64,000 bases of DNA. Origin: JACDDK01 sp038198445 (GTDB lineage Bacteria > Actinomycetota > Rubrobacteria > Rubrobacterales > Rubrobacteraceae). The position numbers and the translations under genes were made by a program. Positions within the stretch are counted from its first letter, which is position 1, and every line of letters begins with the position of its first letter. The notes beneath the pieces were generated by a model. It did no database searches. It was given only the letters and a program-made list of their open reading frames with translations, and was not told the origin of the DNA. The DNA is taken from positions 1-64,000 of the forward strand of contig JBBPZZ010000013.1 in assembly GCA_038198445.1 (NCBI GenBank), written 5' to 3'. Shown here piece by piece: positions 25,276 to 33,820 of this stretch.

Positions 25276-25334
25276 CCCTTGGGGTAAGGGATAAAGCAGC
25301 AAAACGGGACAGAATCCGGGTCCGGGGCTGCTTT
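25276..25334 (+). ncRNA. Candidate structured 5' leader of mraZ
   Basis: Two consecutive stem-loops: CCCTT-GGGGT-AAGGG (25276-25290), then an outer stem AAAGCAGC (25293-25300) with GCTGCTTT (25327-25334). Inside the latter, GGAC (25307-25310) can pair with GTCC (25320-25323). Compact nested helices in a leader suggest a cis-regulatory RNA; I cannot assign a known class. Confidence 0.35.
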
Positions 25335-25386
25335 CTAGCCGGTGACGTTGCGTATTTTCCGCCCATATGCAAGAATTTCTTCAGTT

Positions 25387-25411
25387 GTGGGTCAAAGTGG
25401 AGCGTAATGGG
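25387..25411 (+). promoter_or_regulatory. MraZ-type direct repeats over the mraZ start codon
   Basis: GTGGG, GTGGA and ATGGG occur with exactly 5-base spacers (10-bp period), the pattern bound by MraZ in E. coli (GTGGG/TGGGA repeats). The third copy includes the mraZ ATG at 25407, implying autoregulation. Confidence 0.55.
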
Positions 25412-25862
25412 AGGATGGACCCTGGCTCTTTTAGGCGAGTATGAGCACACCCTGGATGACAAAGGGCGTCTTACTCTCCCTTCACGGCTCCGGCCCTATT
25501 TTGAGGGTGGGATCGTCGTGACGAAGGGGGTGGACAGGTGTTTGTTTGCCTTCCCGCCGGAGGAGTGGGCGACGTTCAAGGCTAACGTCAAGGCCAATAC
25601 CGACCTGTCGGCGAAGGGCCGTCAGCTCTCCAGGATGTTCTTCTCGATGGCTTTCGAGGCCACGCTCGACCGGCAGGGGCGGGTTTTATTGCCGACCAAG
25701 CTCGCCCAGTACGCCGGGTTATCCAGGGACGTTACGGTCGCGGGTGTGGACGACCGGCTGGAGATCTGGGACACGGGCGAGTGGAACCGGTACGTGAGCA
25801 GCGCGGACGATTCCTTCGCCGAGATAATCGAAGAGTTCGCCGGGCGGGACTTCGGAGGGTGA
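25407..25862 (+). CDS. mraZ: Transcriptional regulator MraZ
   Basis: 151 residues. Two AbrB-like MraZ repeats: GEYEHTLDDKGRLTLPSRLRPYF near the start (with GEYEH and DDKGRL) and a second, FEATLDRQGRVLLPTKL. MraZ binds tandem repeats at its own promoter and controls the dcw operon. The ATG at 25407 follows a GTGGAG site; the first nine residues (MGGWTLALL) are longer than usual. It overlaps rsmH by one base. Confidence 0.94.
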   Translation: MGGWTLALLGEYEHTLDDKGRLTLPSRLRPYFEGGIVVTKGVDRCLFAFPPEEWATFKANVKANTDLSAKGRQLSRMFFSMAFEATLDRQGRVLLPTKLAQYAGLSRDVTVAGVDDRLEIWDTGEWNRYVSSADDSFAEIIEEFAGRDFGG

Positions 25863-26806
25863 TGGCGGCGAGACACCTGCCGGTGATGCTGACGGAGGTC
25901 GTGGACGCTATCGCCGCAACCGACGGCGAGGTCGTGGTCGATACGACGTTTGGCGGCGGGGGACATTCCAGCGCCATGCTCGAAAAACTCGCGCCCGACG
26001 GCAAGGTCATCGGCATTGATCGGGATCCCAGGTCCGCGGAACGGGCATTGAGGCTACTTCGAGACCGGCGCTTTAGCTTCAGGGCCGGCGCGTTTGACCA
26101 GGTATTGTGGGAGATGGTCGAGGAAGGCGCGTGGGTGGATGCGATCCTGTTCGATCTTGGACTATCTAGTTATCAGATCGACGAGCCCGAACGCGGGTTT
26201 AGCTACGTTCAGGAAGGACCGCTGGATATGCGGATGGACCCGGAATCGGGGACGTCGGCGGCGGAGTTCCTCAACAACGCTGGCGAGGATGAGTTGATCC
26301 GGATACTCGTCAGCTATGGAGACGTTCCGCGAGGAGAAGCCAGGCGGGTGGCTCGGGAGATTATCCGCCGGAGACCCCTGGAGACGACGATGGAGCTTTC
26401 GGACGTCGTGCGGGCGGCTGTCGGCTGGAAAGAGCGTGGCGGCAACCCTTCGAAGAAAGTCTTTCAGGCGGTACGCGTCCACGTCAATGACGAGCTTGGC
26501 GGGATCGAGCGGGCGCTCCTGGCGGCGGAGCGGCTGCTGGTAGCCGGCGGTCGGTTGGCAGCGATCACCTTCCATTCCGGTGAGGACCGTATCGTCAAGC
26601 GTTTTATATCCCAGCGGGAGGGACGCTGCGTTTGCCCGCCGGAGCTGCCGGTCTGCGTGTGCGGAGCCAGACCGACCTTCCGTAGAGGAGTAATCACGCG
26701 GCCCACCAAAACCGAGATACGACAGAACCCGCGTAGCGCCTCCGCCCGGCTCCGCGTCGCCGTGCGTACCGCCGAGCCGCTCGAAGCCTCGGAGGATGCG
26801 AACTGA
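25862..26806 (+). CDS. rsmH: 16S rRNA m4C1402 methyltransferase
   Basis: 314 residues from the ATG at 25862, sharing bases with the mraZ stop and preceded by CGGAGGG. RsmH (MraW) motifs: HLPVMLTEVVDAI, the SAM loop TTFGGGGHS, GIDRDPRS, FDLGLSSYQID, GFSY and PLDMRMD, and the C-terminal TFHSGEDRIVKRF. N4-methylates C1402 in the ribosomal P site. The CVCPPELPVCVCG segment is a family trait. Confidence 0.96.
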   Translation: MAARHLPVMLTEVVDAIAATDGEVVVDTTFGGGGHSSAMLEKLAPDGKVIGIDRDPRSAERALRLLRDRRFSFRAGAFDQVLWEMVEEGAWVDAILFDLGLSSYQIDEPERGFSYVQEGPLDMRMDPESGTSAAEFLNNAGEDELIRILVSYGDVPRGEARRVAREIIRRRPLETTMELSDVVRAAVGWKERGGNPSKKVFQAVRVHVNDELGGIERALLAAERLLVAGGRLAAITFHSGEDRIVKRFISQREGRCVCPPELPVCVCGARPTFRRGVITRPTKTEIRQNPRSASARLRVAVRTAEPLEASEDAN

Positions 26807-27255
26807 TGGCCGCGCCTCAGTATCGGCCGCGTGCTCGGCTCAACGAAGCCAGGCCCATCGGTTGGCCGCCGGAGCAGAGCCCGCGCCGCAAGGCGCAGGG
26901 GCCTGCGCCCCGAAGCTCGGAGCGGCGTAAACAACTCCAAAGACGAAGGAGATTTTCCATACTGGTTGTGGTGCCTGTGCTGCTGATGTTGGGGAGCATC
27001 TATCTGCACACTATATCCGCCGGCCTCGGCGACAAAGTCGCGAGCCTTCAAGGGCGGCTGGATCTCGCCGAAGCCGAGGGACAGAAGCTGGACGTCGAGG
27101 TCGCCCGCTTATCCGCGCCCGAAAAGATAAGAACCAGGGCAAGAGAAGATCTCCATATGAAAGATCCAGGCGCGGCGGATCTGAACGTTTACCAGAAAGA
27201 CGGGGAGGATGATAATCAAATCGGGAAAGAGAAAGCCCAGAGCGAATCCCCGTAG
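26806..27255 (+). CDS. ftsL: FtsL/DivIC-like septum protein
   Basis: 149 residues: a basic, proline-rich cytoplasmic tail (1-47), one membrane helix (about 49-70), then a short coiled coil (VASLQGRLDLAEAEGQKLDVEVARL) ending in an APEKIRTRAREDLHM segment, the FtsL/DivIC pattern. It would bridge FtsQ and FtsI/FtsW at the septum. Sequence identity in this family is weak; position between rsmH and ftsI is the main support. Confidence 0.8.
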   Translation: MAAPQYRPRARLNEARPIGWPPEQSPRRKAQGPAPRSSERRKQLQRRRRFSILVVVPVLLMLGSIYLHTISAGLGDKVASLQGRLDLAEAEGQKLDVEVARLSAPEKIRTRAREDLHMKDPGAADLNVYQKDGEDDNQIGKEKAQSESP

Positions 27256-28966
27256 TCCAGAGGCTCGGGTCGTTCATCTACCGAGTGGTCGACGGCCGAA
27301 ACGCCGGCATCACGGGAGACCGGCTACCAGCGTGTCGACGCCGCCGCCAAAGATGGTCGGCCGCGGCAGAGTGCGCGCGGTGGTGGTGGCGGTCGCCGTG
27401 GCGAGTTTGTTACTCAGCGGCCGGGCGGTGCATCTTAGCTTCGCGGATGGCGAACGATATCAGGCTTTCGCCTCGGAGCAACAGTCCGGGTTGCCCTCGA
27501 GCGTGGCCGAGGGGCGAGGAAGCATCATCAGCGCGGATGGCCGCGAACTCGCCACCAGCCTCAAAGCTGACAGCGTGATAGCCAACCCGTCTCAGATAAA
27601 GAACCCGGCCTCCGCCGCGAAAGATTTGGCGGCTCTGATCGAACCCGAGACCGGCCAAGACACGAAGGAGATTCAGGAAAAACTTACGAGACGCAACGTG
27701 GGGGGAGACCTTGCCGGGTACAGCGTAGTGGACACGGTCAGCCCCGAGGTTGCGGACAAGATAAAAGGCCTCGCCCTGAACGGCATCACTCTCACGCCCG
27801 GCTTCGATAGAGTTTATCCAGATGGGGAAATCGCCAGCCAGCTCATTGGACACCTCGGCAATTACGGCCAGGCTTTCGGTGGCGCCGAGGCTCGCTACGA
27901 CGATGCCTTGAAACAGGGTACCGACGTGAAGCTCACGGTCGATACCGCCGTGCAGCAGGAGTTGCAAGACGCGCTTGCCTCAAGCGCCAAGGAATACAAG
28001 GGCAAGAGCGCCCTCGGTATCGTCATGCGCGTGGACGACGGCGCGGTGGTTGCGCTCGCCAACTATCCCAGCTACGACAACAACCTCTACGACGAGGCGT
28101 CCGCGGAGGCGCAGCGCGACAGGGTGTTGACGGATCCTTACGAGCCCGGTTCGACCTTCAAGCCGTTCACGATAGCCGCTGCGCTCGAAGAGGGGACCCT
28201 GTCCGAGAATAGCACGTTTACCGTTCCTGATTCCATTCAAGTCGCGGACAGAGTGATCCATGACTCACTGCCGCACGAAACTAAGGTTATGACTCCAGCG
28301 AACATCCTTCAGGAGTCGAGCAACGTTGGGACCACGGAGATAGCGGAGGACCTGGGTGGTAAGAAAATCGACGAACATCTGCGCCGTTTCGGATTTGGGA
28401 AAGATACTGGCGTGGATCTGTGGGGCGAGGACCCTGGCGCAGTCCCTGATTATAAAGACTGGAGCGGTTCCTCTATCGGCAATATACCGATAGGACAGGG
28501 GGTTACGTTAACCCCGTTGCAACTCGCCGCTGGATATTCGGCGCTTGCGAACGGTGGCCGTCAGGTAACCCCTTATATAGCCCGGATGTCAGCCCCGGAG
28601 TCGCCGGGACCCAGGGTGATAAGCCAGGGGACCTCGGATATAGTACGCGGGATGTTGCACAGCGTGGTCGACCAAGGGACGGGTACTTACGCCCGCATAC
28701 CCGGTTACACCGTGGCCGGCAAGACTGGCACCTCCCAGAAAGTCGATCCCAAAACGGGAACCTATGGAGAAGACTACACCTCCTCGTTTATAGGCTTCGC
28801 TCCAGCGAGTAACCCCAAATATCTCACGCTCATCGTAGTCGATGAGCCGCGGACCTTGATCTGGGGCGAGCGTGTCGCCGCTCCCGCTTTCCAGAAGGTG
28901 ATGAGCTTTACGCTGAGCTACTTCGACGTGCCTCCCGACGATAAATCTAACAAGGCAAGCCAGTGA
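27209..28966 (+). CDS. ftsI: Septal penicillin-binding protein (FtsI/PBP2-type transpeptidase)
   Basis: 585 residues from the ATG at 27209, which overlaps ftsL by 47 bases and has its GGGGAGG directly adjacent; a later start (GTG 27332 or ATG 27353) is possible. A basic tail, one membrane helix (about 56-75), a dimerisation domain, then the transpeptidase with S315-TFK, S370-S-N and K505-TG. It cross-links septal peptidoglycan together with FtsW. No PASTA domain is present at the C-terminus. Confidence 0.92.
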   Translation: MIIKSGKRKPRANPRSPEARVVHLPSGRRPKRRHHGRPATSVSTPPPKMVGRGRVRAVVVAVAVASLLLSGRAVHLSFADGERYQAFASEQQSGLPSSVAEGRGSIISADGRELATSLKADSVIANPSQIKNPASAAKDLAALIEPETGQDTKEIQEKLTRRNVGGDLAGYSVVDTVSPEVADKIKGLALNGITLTPGFDRVYPDGEIASQLIGHLGNYGQAFGGAEARYDDALKQGTDVKLTVDTAVQQELQDALASSAKEYKGKSALGIVMRVDDGAVVALANYPSYDNNLYDEASAEAQRDRVLTDPYEPGSTFKPFTIAAALEEGTLSENSTFTVPDSIQVADRVIHDSLPHETKVMTPANILQESSNVGTTEIAEDLGGKKIDEHLRRFGFGKDTGVDLWGEDPGAVPDYKDWSGSSIGNIPIGQGVTLTPLQLAAGYSALANGGRQVTPYIARMSAPESPGPRVISQGTSDIVRGMLHSVVDQGTGTYARIPGYTVAGKTGTSQKVDPKTGTYGEDYTSSFIGFAPASNPKYLTLIVVDEPRTLIWGERVAAPAFQKVMSFTLSYFDVPPDDKSNKASQ

Positions 28967-30345
28967 GAGCTGCTTCTCTACAGGAGATAGCCGAAGCCCT
29001 GTACGCTACCCTCGCGGGCGGCGACGGAAGCGCTTTGGTCCACGGGGCGGCGACTGATTCGCGGACGGTGCGCGAAGGCGACCTTTTCTTCGCCCTGCGC
29101 GGCAATACCGACGGCGCCAACTTCGCGGCGGATGCCTGCCTGCGAGGCGCGGTCGCCGTGGTAGCCGAACGCCAGCTCGACGTACCGACAATCGTCGTCG
29201 AAGATACCCTGGCCGCGTTACAGAGGCTGGCGCGCTGGTCTATCACGCGTGCGGAAGCTGCCGCGCCTCTAGTAATAGGCATAACGGGCAGCGTGGGGAA
29301 AACCACCACCAAAGACGCGCTGGCCGCCATCCTGCGCGCGGCGGGCAGGAAAGTTACCGCTACCGAAGGCAACTTCAACAATGAGATCGGTCTTCCCCTG
29401 ACGGTTCTTTCCGCCAGCGAACGTACGGAGATGCTGGTCCTGGAGATGGGGGCGACCCACCCCGGCGACATACGGCATCTCTGCCGCATAGCCCCGCTGC
29501 GGGTGGGAATTTTGACCGCCATCGCTCCCGCCCACCTTGAATCCTTTGGCAGCATCGAAGGCCTGGCCGCGGCGAAAGGAGAACTGGCCGACTCTCTACC
29601 GGAAGACGGCTCATTCGTCTCGCCCGCCGGCGTCCCCGAGGCCGCCATCGTCCCCGGCAAAAAGTTAGTGCGGCGCATCGTGTTTTCCAGCGAGAGTGGC
29701 GAGGGCGCGGACCTCTGGGCTTCGGATATCGAGGAGCGCGAGGACGGCTTACGCTTCGTTGCTCACCTCGGGGACCGCTCCGCGGAGGTACGCTCACCGG
29801 TATTCGGAACGCACCTCGTCCAGCCGCTGCTTGCGGCGCTTGGTGGCGCCCTCGCCCTCGGGGTCGACCTCGCGGACGCCGCCAGGGGGATGGCCCGCCT
29901 CAGACGGACAGGGATGCGCGGCGACCTCTATCATCTACGTGGCGACATCTTGTTCTATGACGACTCCTACAACGCCGCTTCTCCAACCTCAATGGCCGCA
30001 GTGCTCCGATACAGCGCCAAGGCCGCAAAGCGCGAGGGACGCCGCCTCGTCGTCGTTCTAGGCGGAATGTTCGAGTTAGGTCCCGGCTCACGCGCCTACC
30101 ACAGAGAGATCGGAGCAGTCGCCGAAGAGCTTGGCGTGGACCTTTTGGCCTGCATCGGAGATGAGGCACGCTGGTACGCTGAGACCTTTACCGGCGAGAC
30201 AATCTTCTATCCGGATGCCGAAGCCGCCGCCAACGGGCTACACGCTGCGCTTCACCAGGGTGATTACGTTATGGTCAAGGGTTCTAGAGGCGTTAAACTA
30301 GATACCTTAACCCGTAAGTTGAGAGAAAGTTTAGCTCTTGTTTAG
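28963..30345 (+). CDS. murF: UDP-MurNAc-tripeptide-D-Ala-D-Ala ligase
   Basis: 460 residues, GTG start overlapping the ftsI stop by 4 bases. Mur-ligase fold with P-loop GSVGKTTT (109-116), EGNFNNEIGLP, and DDSYNAAPTS-like DDSYNAASPTSM in the C-terminal domain. It adds D-Ala-D-Ala to the peptidoglycan precursor. murE, which normally precedes it, is absent from this cluster. Confidence 0.95.
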   Translation: MRAASLQEIAEALYATLAGGDGSALVHGAATDSRTVREGDLFFALRGNTDGANFAADACLRGAVAVVAERQLDVPTIVVEDTLAALQRLARWSITRAEAAAPLVIGITGSVGKTTTKDALAAILRAAGRKVTATEGNFNNEIGLPLTVLSASERTEMLVLEMGATHPGDIRHLCRIAPLRVGILTAIAPAHLESFGSIEGLAAAKGELADSLPEDGSFVSPAGVPEAAIVPGKKLVRRIVFSSESGEGADLWASDIEEREDGLRFVAHLGDRSAEVRSPVFGTHLVQPLLAALGGALALGVDLADAARGMARLRRTGMRGDLYHLRGDILFYDDSYNAASPTSMAAVLRYSAKAAKREGRRLVVVLGGMFELGPGSRAYHREIGAVAEELGVDLLACIGDEARWYAETFTGETIFYPDAEAAANGLHAALHQGDYVMVKGSRGVKLDTLTRKLRESLALV

Positions 30346-31330
30346 CGTTGTACTCGGTGCGGCCGTGGCTTTTCTGGTGACTGTGTCGCTGGGATCCAAG
30401 TTCATAGAGTTCTTGCAGACCCGGAAATTCGGGCAGTTCGTGCGGGAGGAGGGGCCGCAGACGCACCTCATCAAGGCCGGCACGCCTACAATGGGCGGGG
30501 TGGTGATGTTGACGGGTCTCCTGGCCGCGCTGATCGTCGTGGCGAGGCTAAACGTCGCAACCTTGACGACCATGCTGCTTGTAGGCTCCGTGGCCGTGGT
30601 GGGGCTCTACGATGATTGGCAGAAGATCTCCAAGAAGCGCAGTGAGGGTTTGAGCGCGCGCTATAAGTTTCTGCTGCTGACTCTGACGGTGTTGCTGGCG
30701 GATGTGCTGGCGCTACGTTACGTGGGGGTTACGCAGAACATAATCATGCCGGGCATCAAGCGCAACCTGGTATTGGGGCCGGGACTGGTCGGGGTCGTGC
30801 TCTTCAGTATCTTTCTGCTGCTTGTCATCGCTGGTACCACCAACGCGGTAAACCTGACGGACGGACTTGATGGTCTGGCCGCTGGTGCGGGGGGATTGGC
30901 GTTGCTCACCTACACGGCCATCGCTTTCCTGGAGCGGCAGTATGACGTGGCTATCATCTGCGGCGCCATGGTCGGCGCGATCATCGGTTTCCTCTGGTAC
31001 AACGCGCATCCGGCGGACGTCTTCATGGGAGATACGGGATCCCTAGCGATAGGGGGCGTTCTGGCCGCAGCGGCGGTGCTGACCAAAACGGAGATGCTCC
31101 TGCCGGTTATCGGGGGGCTCTTCGTAATTGAGGCCCTGTCAGTGATAATCCAGGTCGTCGTCTTTAAATTCACCAAAAAGAGAGTTTTCAAGATGGCTCC
31201 CATCCACCATCACTTCGAGTTCGTGGGGTGGGAAGAAAACAAGGTGGTGGTGCGGTTCTGGATCCTTCAGTCCGCGTTCGCCGCCGCCGGCTTCGTCCTA
31301 TACTACTTCTTCCTCTACAATACGGTGTGA
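30338..31330 (+). CDS. mraY: Phospho-MurNAc-pentapeptide translocase
   Basis: 330 residues from a TTG inside the end of murF. Ten hydrophobic segments; motifs THLIKAGTPTMGG, DDWQK, the NAVNLTDGLDGLAAG loop (Asp ligands for Mg2+) and APIHHHFE near the end. It transfers phospho-MurNAc-pentapeptide to undecaprenyl phosphate, forming lipid I. Confidence 0.96.
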   Translation: MFSVVLGAAVAFLVTVSLGSKFIEFLQTRKFGQFVREEGPQTHLIKAGTPTMGGVVMLTGLLAALIVVARLNVATLTTMLLVGSVAVVGLYDDWQKISKKRSEGLSARYKFLLLTLTVLLADVLALRYVGVTQNIIMPGIKRNLVLGPGLVGVVLFSIFLLLVIAGTTNAVNLTDGLDGLAAGAGGLALLTYTAIAFLERQYDVAIICGAMVGAIIGFLWYNAHPADVFMGDTGSLAIGGVLAAAAVLTKTEMLLPVIGGLFVIEALSVIIQVVVFKFTKKRVFKMAPIHHHFEFVGWEENKVVVRFWILQSAFAAAGFVLYYFFLYNTV

Positions 31331-31340
31331 GGCGCTACCC

Positions 31341-32672
31341 GTGAAGACCCTCGTGTACGGCCTCGGGGAATCAGGAATAGCAGCCACCCAGGCGCTTCTG
31401 GCTCGCGGTGAAGACGTGACCGCGGCCGACGCCGGAGACTCGGATGGCCTGCGCCGCACTCTTTCGAGGCTTGGCGTTAAGGGAAGCCTCGGCGCCGGGC
31501 CGGAAGTTCTAGATGGTGTTGAAAGAGTGGTGGTCAGCCCCGGCATCCGGCCTGCGGATTTACTACTGCGTGATGCCGAGTCACGAGGAATTCCGGTTAT
31601 TTCCGAGGTTGCGTTGGGGCTGGAACTGCTCGGCACCGACGTGCGGGTGGCGGCGGTCACGGGGACCAACGGCAAGACGACGGTAGTGGACATGCTGCGC
31701 CACATCCTGGATGCTTCCGGCGTTCCTCACGCCGTTGCGGGGAACTCCTGGCGAGCCCTCACTGGATGTCTGGATGAGGCGCGGGAAGCGGGTCTTCTGG
31801 TATTGGAGGTCTCGTCATTCCAGTTGCACTATCGCGGCAGCGGCGGCTTCGAGGTCGCAGCACTCCTGAACACGTGGCCGGATCACCTCAACTGGCACGC
31901 CTCTTTCGATGAGTACGCCCAGGATAAGCTGCGGATCTTCGAGGGGCAGGATGTCAGTGACCTCGCGCTAATAAACGCCTCGGACCCTACCGGACGAGCA
32001 GCCGCCACTACCCTGACCGCCGAGACGCTAACCGTCGGTCTGGGGGAAACGGGTGTTCGGGGTGGGCGCCTTTTACTGCGGGGCTCTCAGGTAGTATCCG
32101 TTAGAGAGTTGCAGTTCGCCGGCACTCACAACTACGAGAACGCGCTCTTCGCCGCCGCTGCCGCGAGAAAGCTGGACGTTTCGCTCGAAGCCATCGGTAC
32201 GGGGCTGCGCGGCTACACGCTCAAGCCGCACAGGATGCAGGTCGTGGCGGAGCGGGATGGGGTGCGCTACGTAGATGACTCAAAGGCGACCAACCCGGCG
32301 GCGGCGGCGGCGGCGCTCGGCAGCTTCGAGGAGCCAGTCGTACTCATCCTTGGCGGCTCGGAGAAAGAAACGGACTTCGCGGAGATACTTCCACACCTCG
32401 GTAGTTGCCGGGAGATCCTGTGCCAGGGCGAGGCCGGGCCTCGTATTTATGAGTATCTCAAGGCCGAGACCGTGAACTCCGTAAGGCTCACCTCGGACCT
32501 CGCCTCGGCCGTGACGGAGGCGCGGAGGATCGCCCAACCAGGCGATGTCGTGTTGCTGTCGCCGGGGTGCGCGAGCTTCGACCAGTTCGCGGGATACGCG
32601 GAGCGAGGGGACGCTTTCGCGAGTCTCGCACGCGGGAAGGGTATTGTAGGTAGCGGGAGAACGGCCCGATGA
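31341..32672 (+). CDS. murD: UDP-MurNAc-L-Ala:D-Glu ligase
   Basis: 443 residues, GTG start. P-loop GTNGKTT (108-114), SSFQL, NTWPDHLNWH and the C-terminal DDSKATNP and LSPGCASFDQF motifs of MurD. It adds D-glutamate during precursor synthesis. Its stop overlaps ftsW. Confidence 0.95.
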   Translation: MKTLVYGLGESGIAATQALLARGEDVTAADAGDSDGLRRTLSRLGVKGSLGAGPEVLDGVERVVVSPGIRPADLLLRDAESRGIPVISEVALGLELLGTDVRVAAVTGTNGKTTVVDMLRHILDASGVPHAVAGNSWRALTGCLDEAREAGLLVLEVSSFQLHYRGSGGFEVAALLNTWPDHLNWHASFDEYAQDKLRIFEGQDVSDLALINASDPTGRAAATTLTAETLTVGLGETGVRGGRLLLRGSQVVSVRELQFAGTHNYENALFAAAAARKLDVSLEAIGTGLRGYTLKPHRMQVVAERDGVRYVDDSKATNPAAAAAALGSFEEPVVLILGGSEKETDFAEILPHLGSCREILCQGEAGPRIYEYLKAETVNSVRLTSDLASAVTEARRIAQPGDVVLLSPGCASFDQFAGYAERGDAFASLARGKGIVGSGRTAR

Positions 32673-33820
32673 TGGCTTCGCTACGTACAAACCTGTTTCT
32701 GGTCGCGCTGGGGCTCTCGCTTCTAGGGCTCGTCATGGTGTATTCGGCGACCTACAGGGAGTTCGGGACGCACTACCTAATTATCAGGGCCGGACATGTG
32801 GTGGGTGGAGCCGTTACGTTCTTGTTGGTCAGTCAGGTTCGTTACACGGCCTGGCGGAAGTACGCTATGGCTATCTACCTGGTCGTACTGGTGTTGCTGA
32901 TCTTGGTGCTCATTCCGGGTATCGGTTACGAGGCTGGCGGAGCGCGCCGGTGGTTCGACCTGGGCTTCTTTAGTCTCCAGCCGGCCGAGTTCGCGAAGCT
33001 GGCGGCGGTCATCGTGTTGAGTTGCGCGGTGGCGCGCCTCGCGCCGGGATCAGGGCTGCCGGTGAAGCCGCTGTTGGTCGTCGGAATGCTATTCGCGCTG
33101 GTGGTGATCGAGCCGGACTTCGGTACCTCGGTGGTGCTTCTGGCGGGCGTAGCCGGAGTGTTGTGGGCTTCGGAGCTAAGGACGAGGGACCTCTTGCTGG
33201 CCGGAGGCTCAGGTCTTCTCGCGCTCGTCGGAGTCATGCTGATAGAACCTTACAGGCGCGCGCGGTTTATGACTTTTCTTGACCCGTGGTCCGTCTCTCA
33301 GGACTCGGGTTACCAGATAGTTCAGTCGATGGTGGCGATCAAGGCCGGCAGCTTCTTCGGCGCTGGCGCTGGCGCTGGTGGAGAGGCTGTACCAGTGCCG
33401 GAGGTAAGGACTGATATGATCTTCGCCCTCATCGGAGAAGAACTCGGACTCTTGGGGATGATCGCCGTGATCGCCGCCTTCACTTTCGTGCTACTGGCGG
33501 GCCTCAGAATAGCTCTCCACGCGCCGTCGATCATATCGCGGTGCATGGCGGCGGGCCTGACGACGATGCTTGCCGTACAGACGACCTTCAACATCGGGGC
33601 CGCGATGGGCGTGCTTCCTCTGGCTGGGATGACGCTGCCGTTCATCAGCTATGGAGGATCGAGCTTATTAGTGTGTTTCGCCTCAGTAGGAATTCTCTAC
33701 CGGATATCGGAGGACAGTGAACGAGCCAGAGAGATCAAACCCAGAAAAAGCGCCACGGGTTCTTATAGCCGGCGGAGGCACGGGGGGACACGCGATCCCC
33801 GCGCTCTGCGTGGCGGATAG
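32669..33820 (+). CDS. ftsW: FtsW, septal glycosyltransferase of the SEDS family
   Basis: 383 residues; tandem ATGATG start overlapping murD. About ten membrane helices with the SEDS pattern: GGARRWFDLGFFSLQPAEFAKL, then IEPDFGTSVVLL, PYRRARFMTFLDP and the C-terminal LPFISYGGSSL. It polymerises lipid II with FtsI. The final 35 residues are basic and unusual, because the frame runs 104 bases into murG. Confidence 0.94.
   Translation: MMASLRTNLFLVALGLSLLGLVMVYSATYREFGTHYLIIRAGHVVGGAVTFLLVSQVRYTAWRKYAMAIYLVVLVLLILVLIPGIGYEAGGARRWFDLGFFSLQPAEFAKLAAVIVLSCAVARLAPGSGLPVKPLLVVGMLFALVVIEPDFGTSVVLLAGVAGVLWASELRTRDLLLAGGSGLLALVGVMLIEPYRRARFMTFLDPWSVSQDSGYQIVQSMVAIKAGSFFGAGAGAGGEAVPVPEVRTDMIFALIGEELGLLGMIAVIAAFTFVLLAGLRIALHAPSIISRCMAAGLTTMLAVQTTFNIGAAMGVLPLAGMTLPFISYGGSSLLVCFASVGILYRISEDSERAREIKPRKSATGSYSRRRHGGTRDPRALRGG

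Larger units (their letters stand above)
25047..25406 (+). other. Leader and control region of the dcw cluster
   Basis: No gene seen in 360 bases. The first 110 bases are plain, lower-GC sequence. Then come a palindrome and promoter candidate (25157-25194), two stem-loops (25276-25334), and direct repeats that overlap the mraZ start (25387-25411). A second -35/-10 pair is possible at 25348-25376 (TTGCGT, 17 bases, AAGAAT). Confidence 0.5.

Noticed and set aside
25276..25334. c-di-AMP (ydaO) riboswitch or mraW RNA motif
   Set aside because: The helices and loops do not match the ydaO consensus as I know it, and I could not confirm the mraW motif by eye; kept only as an unclassified leader RNA.
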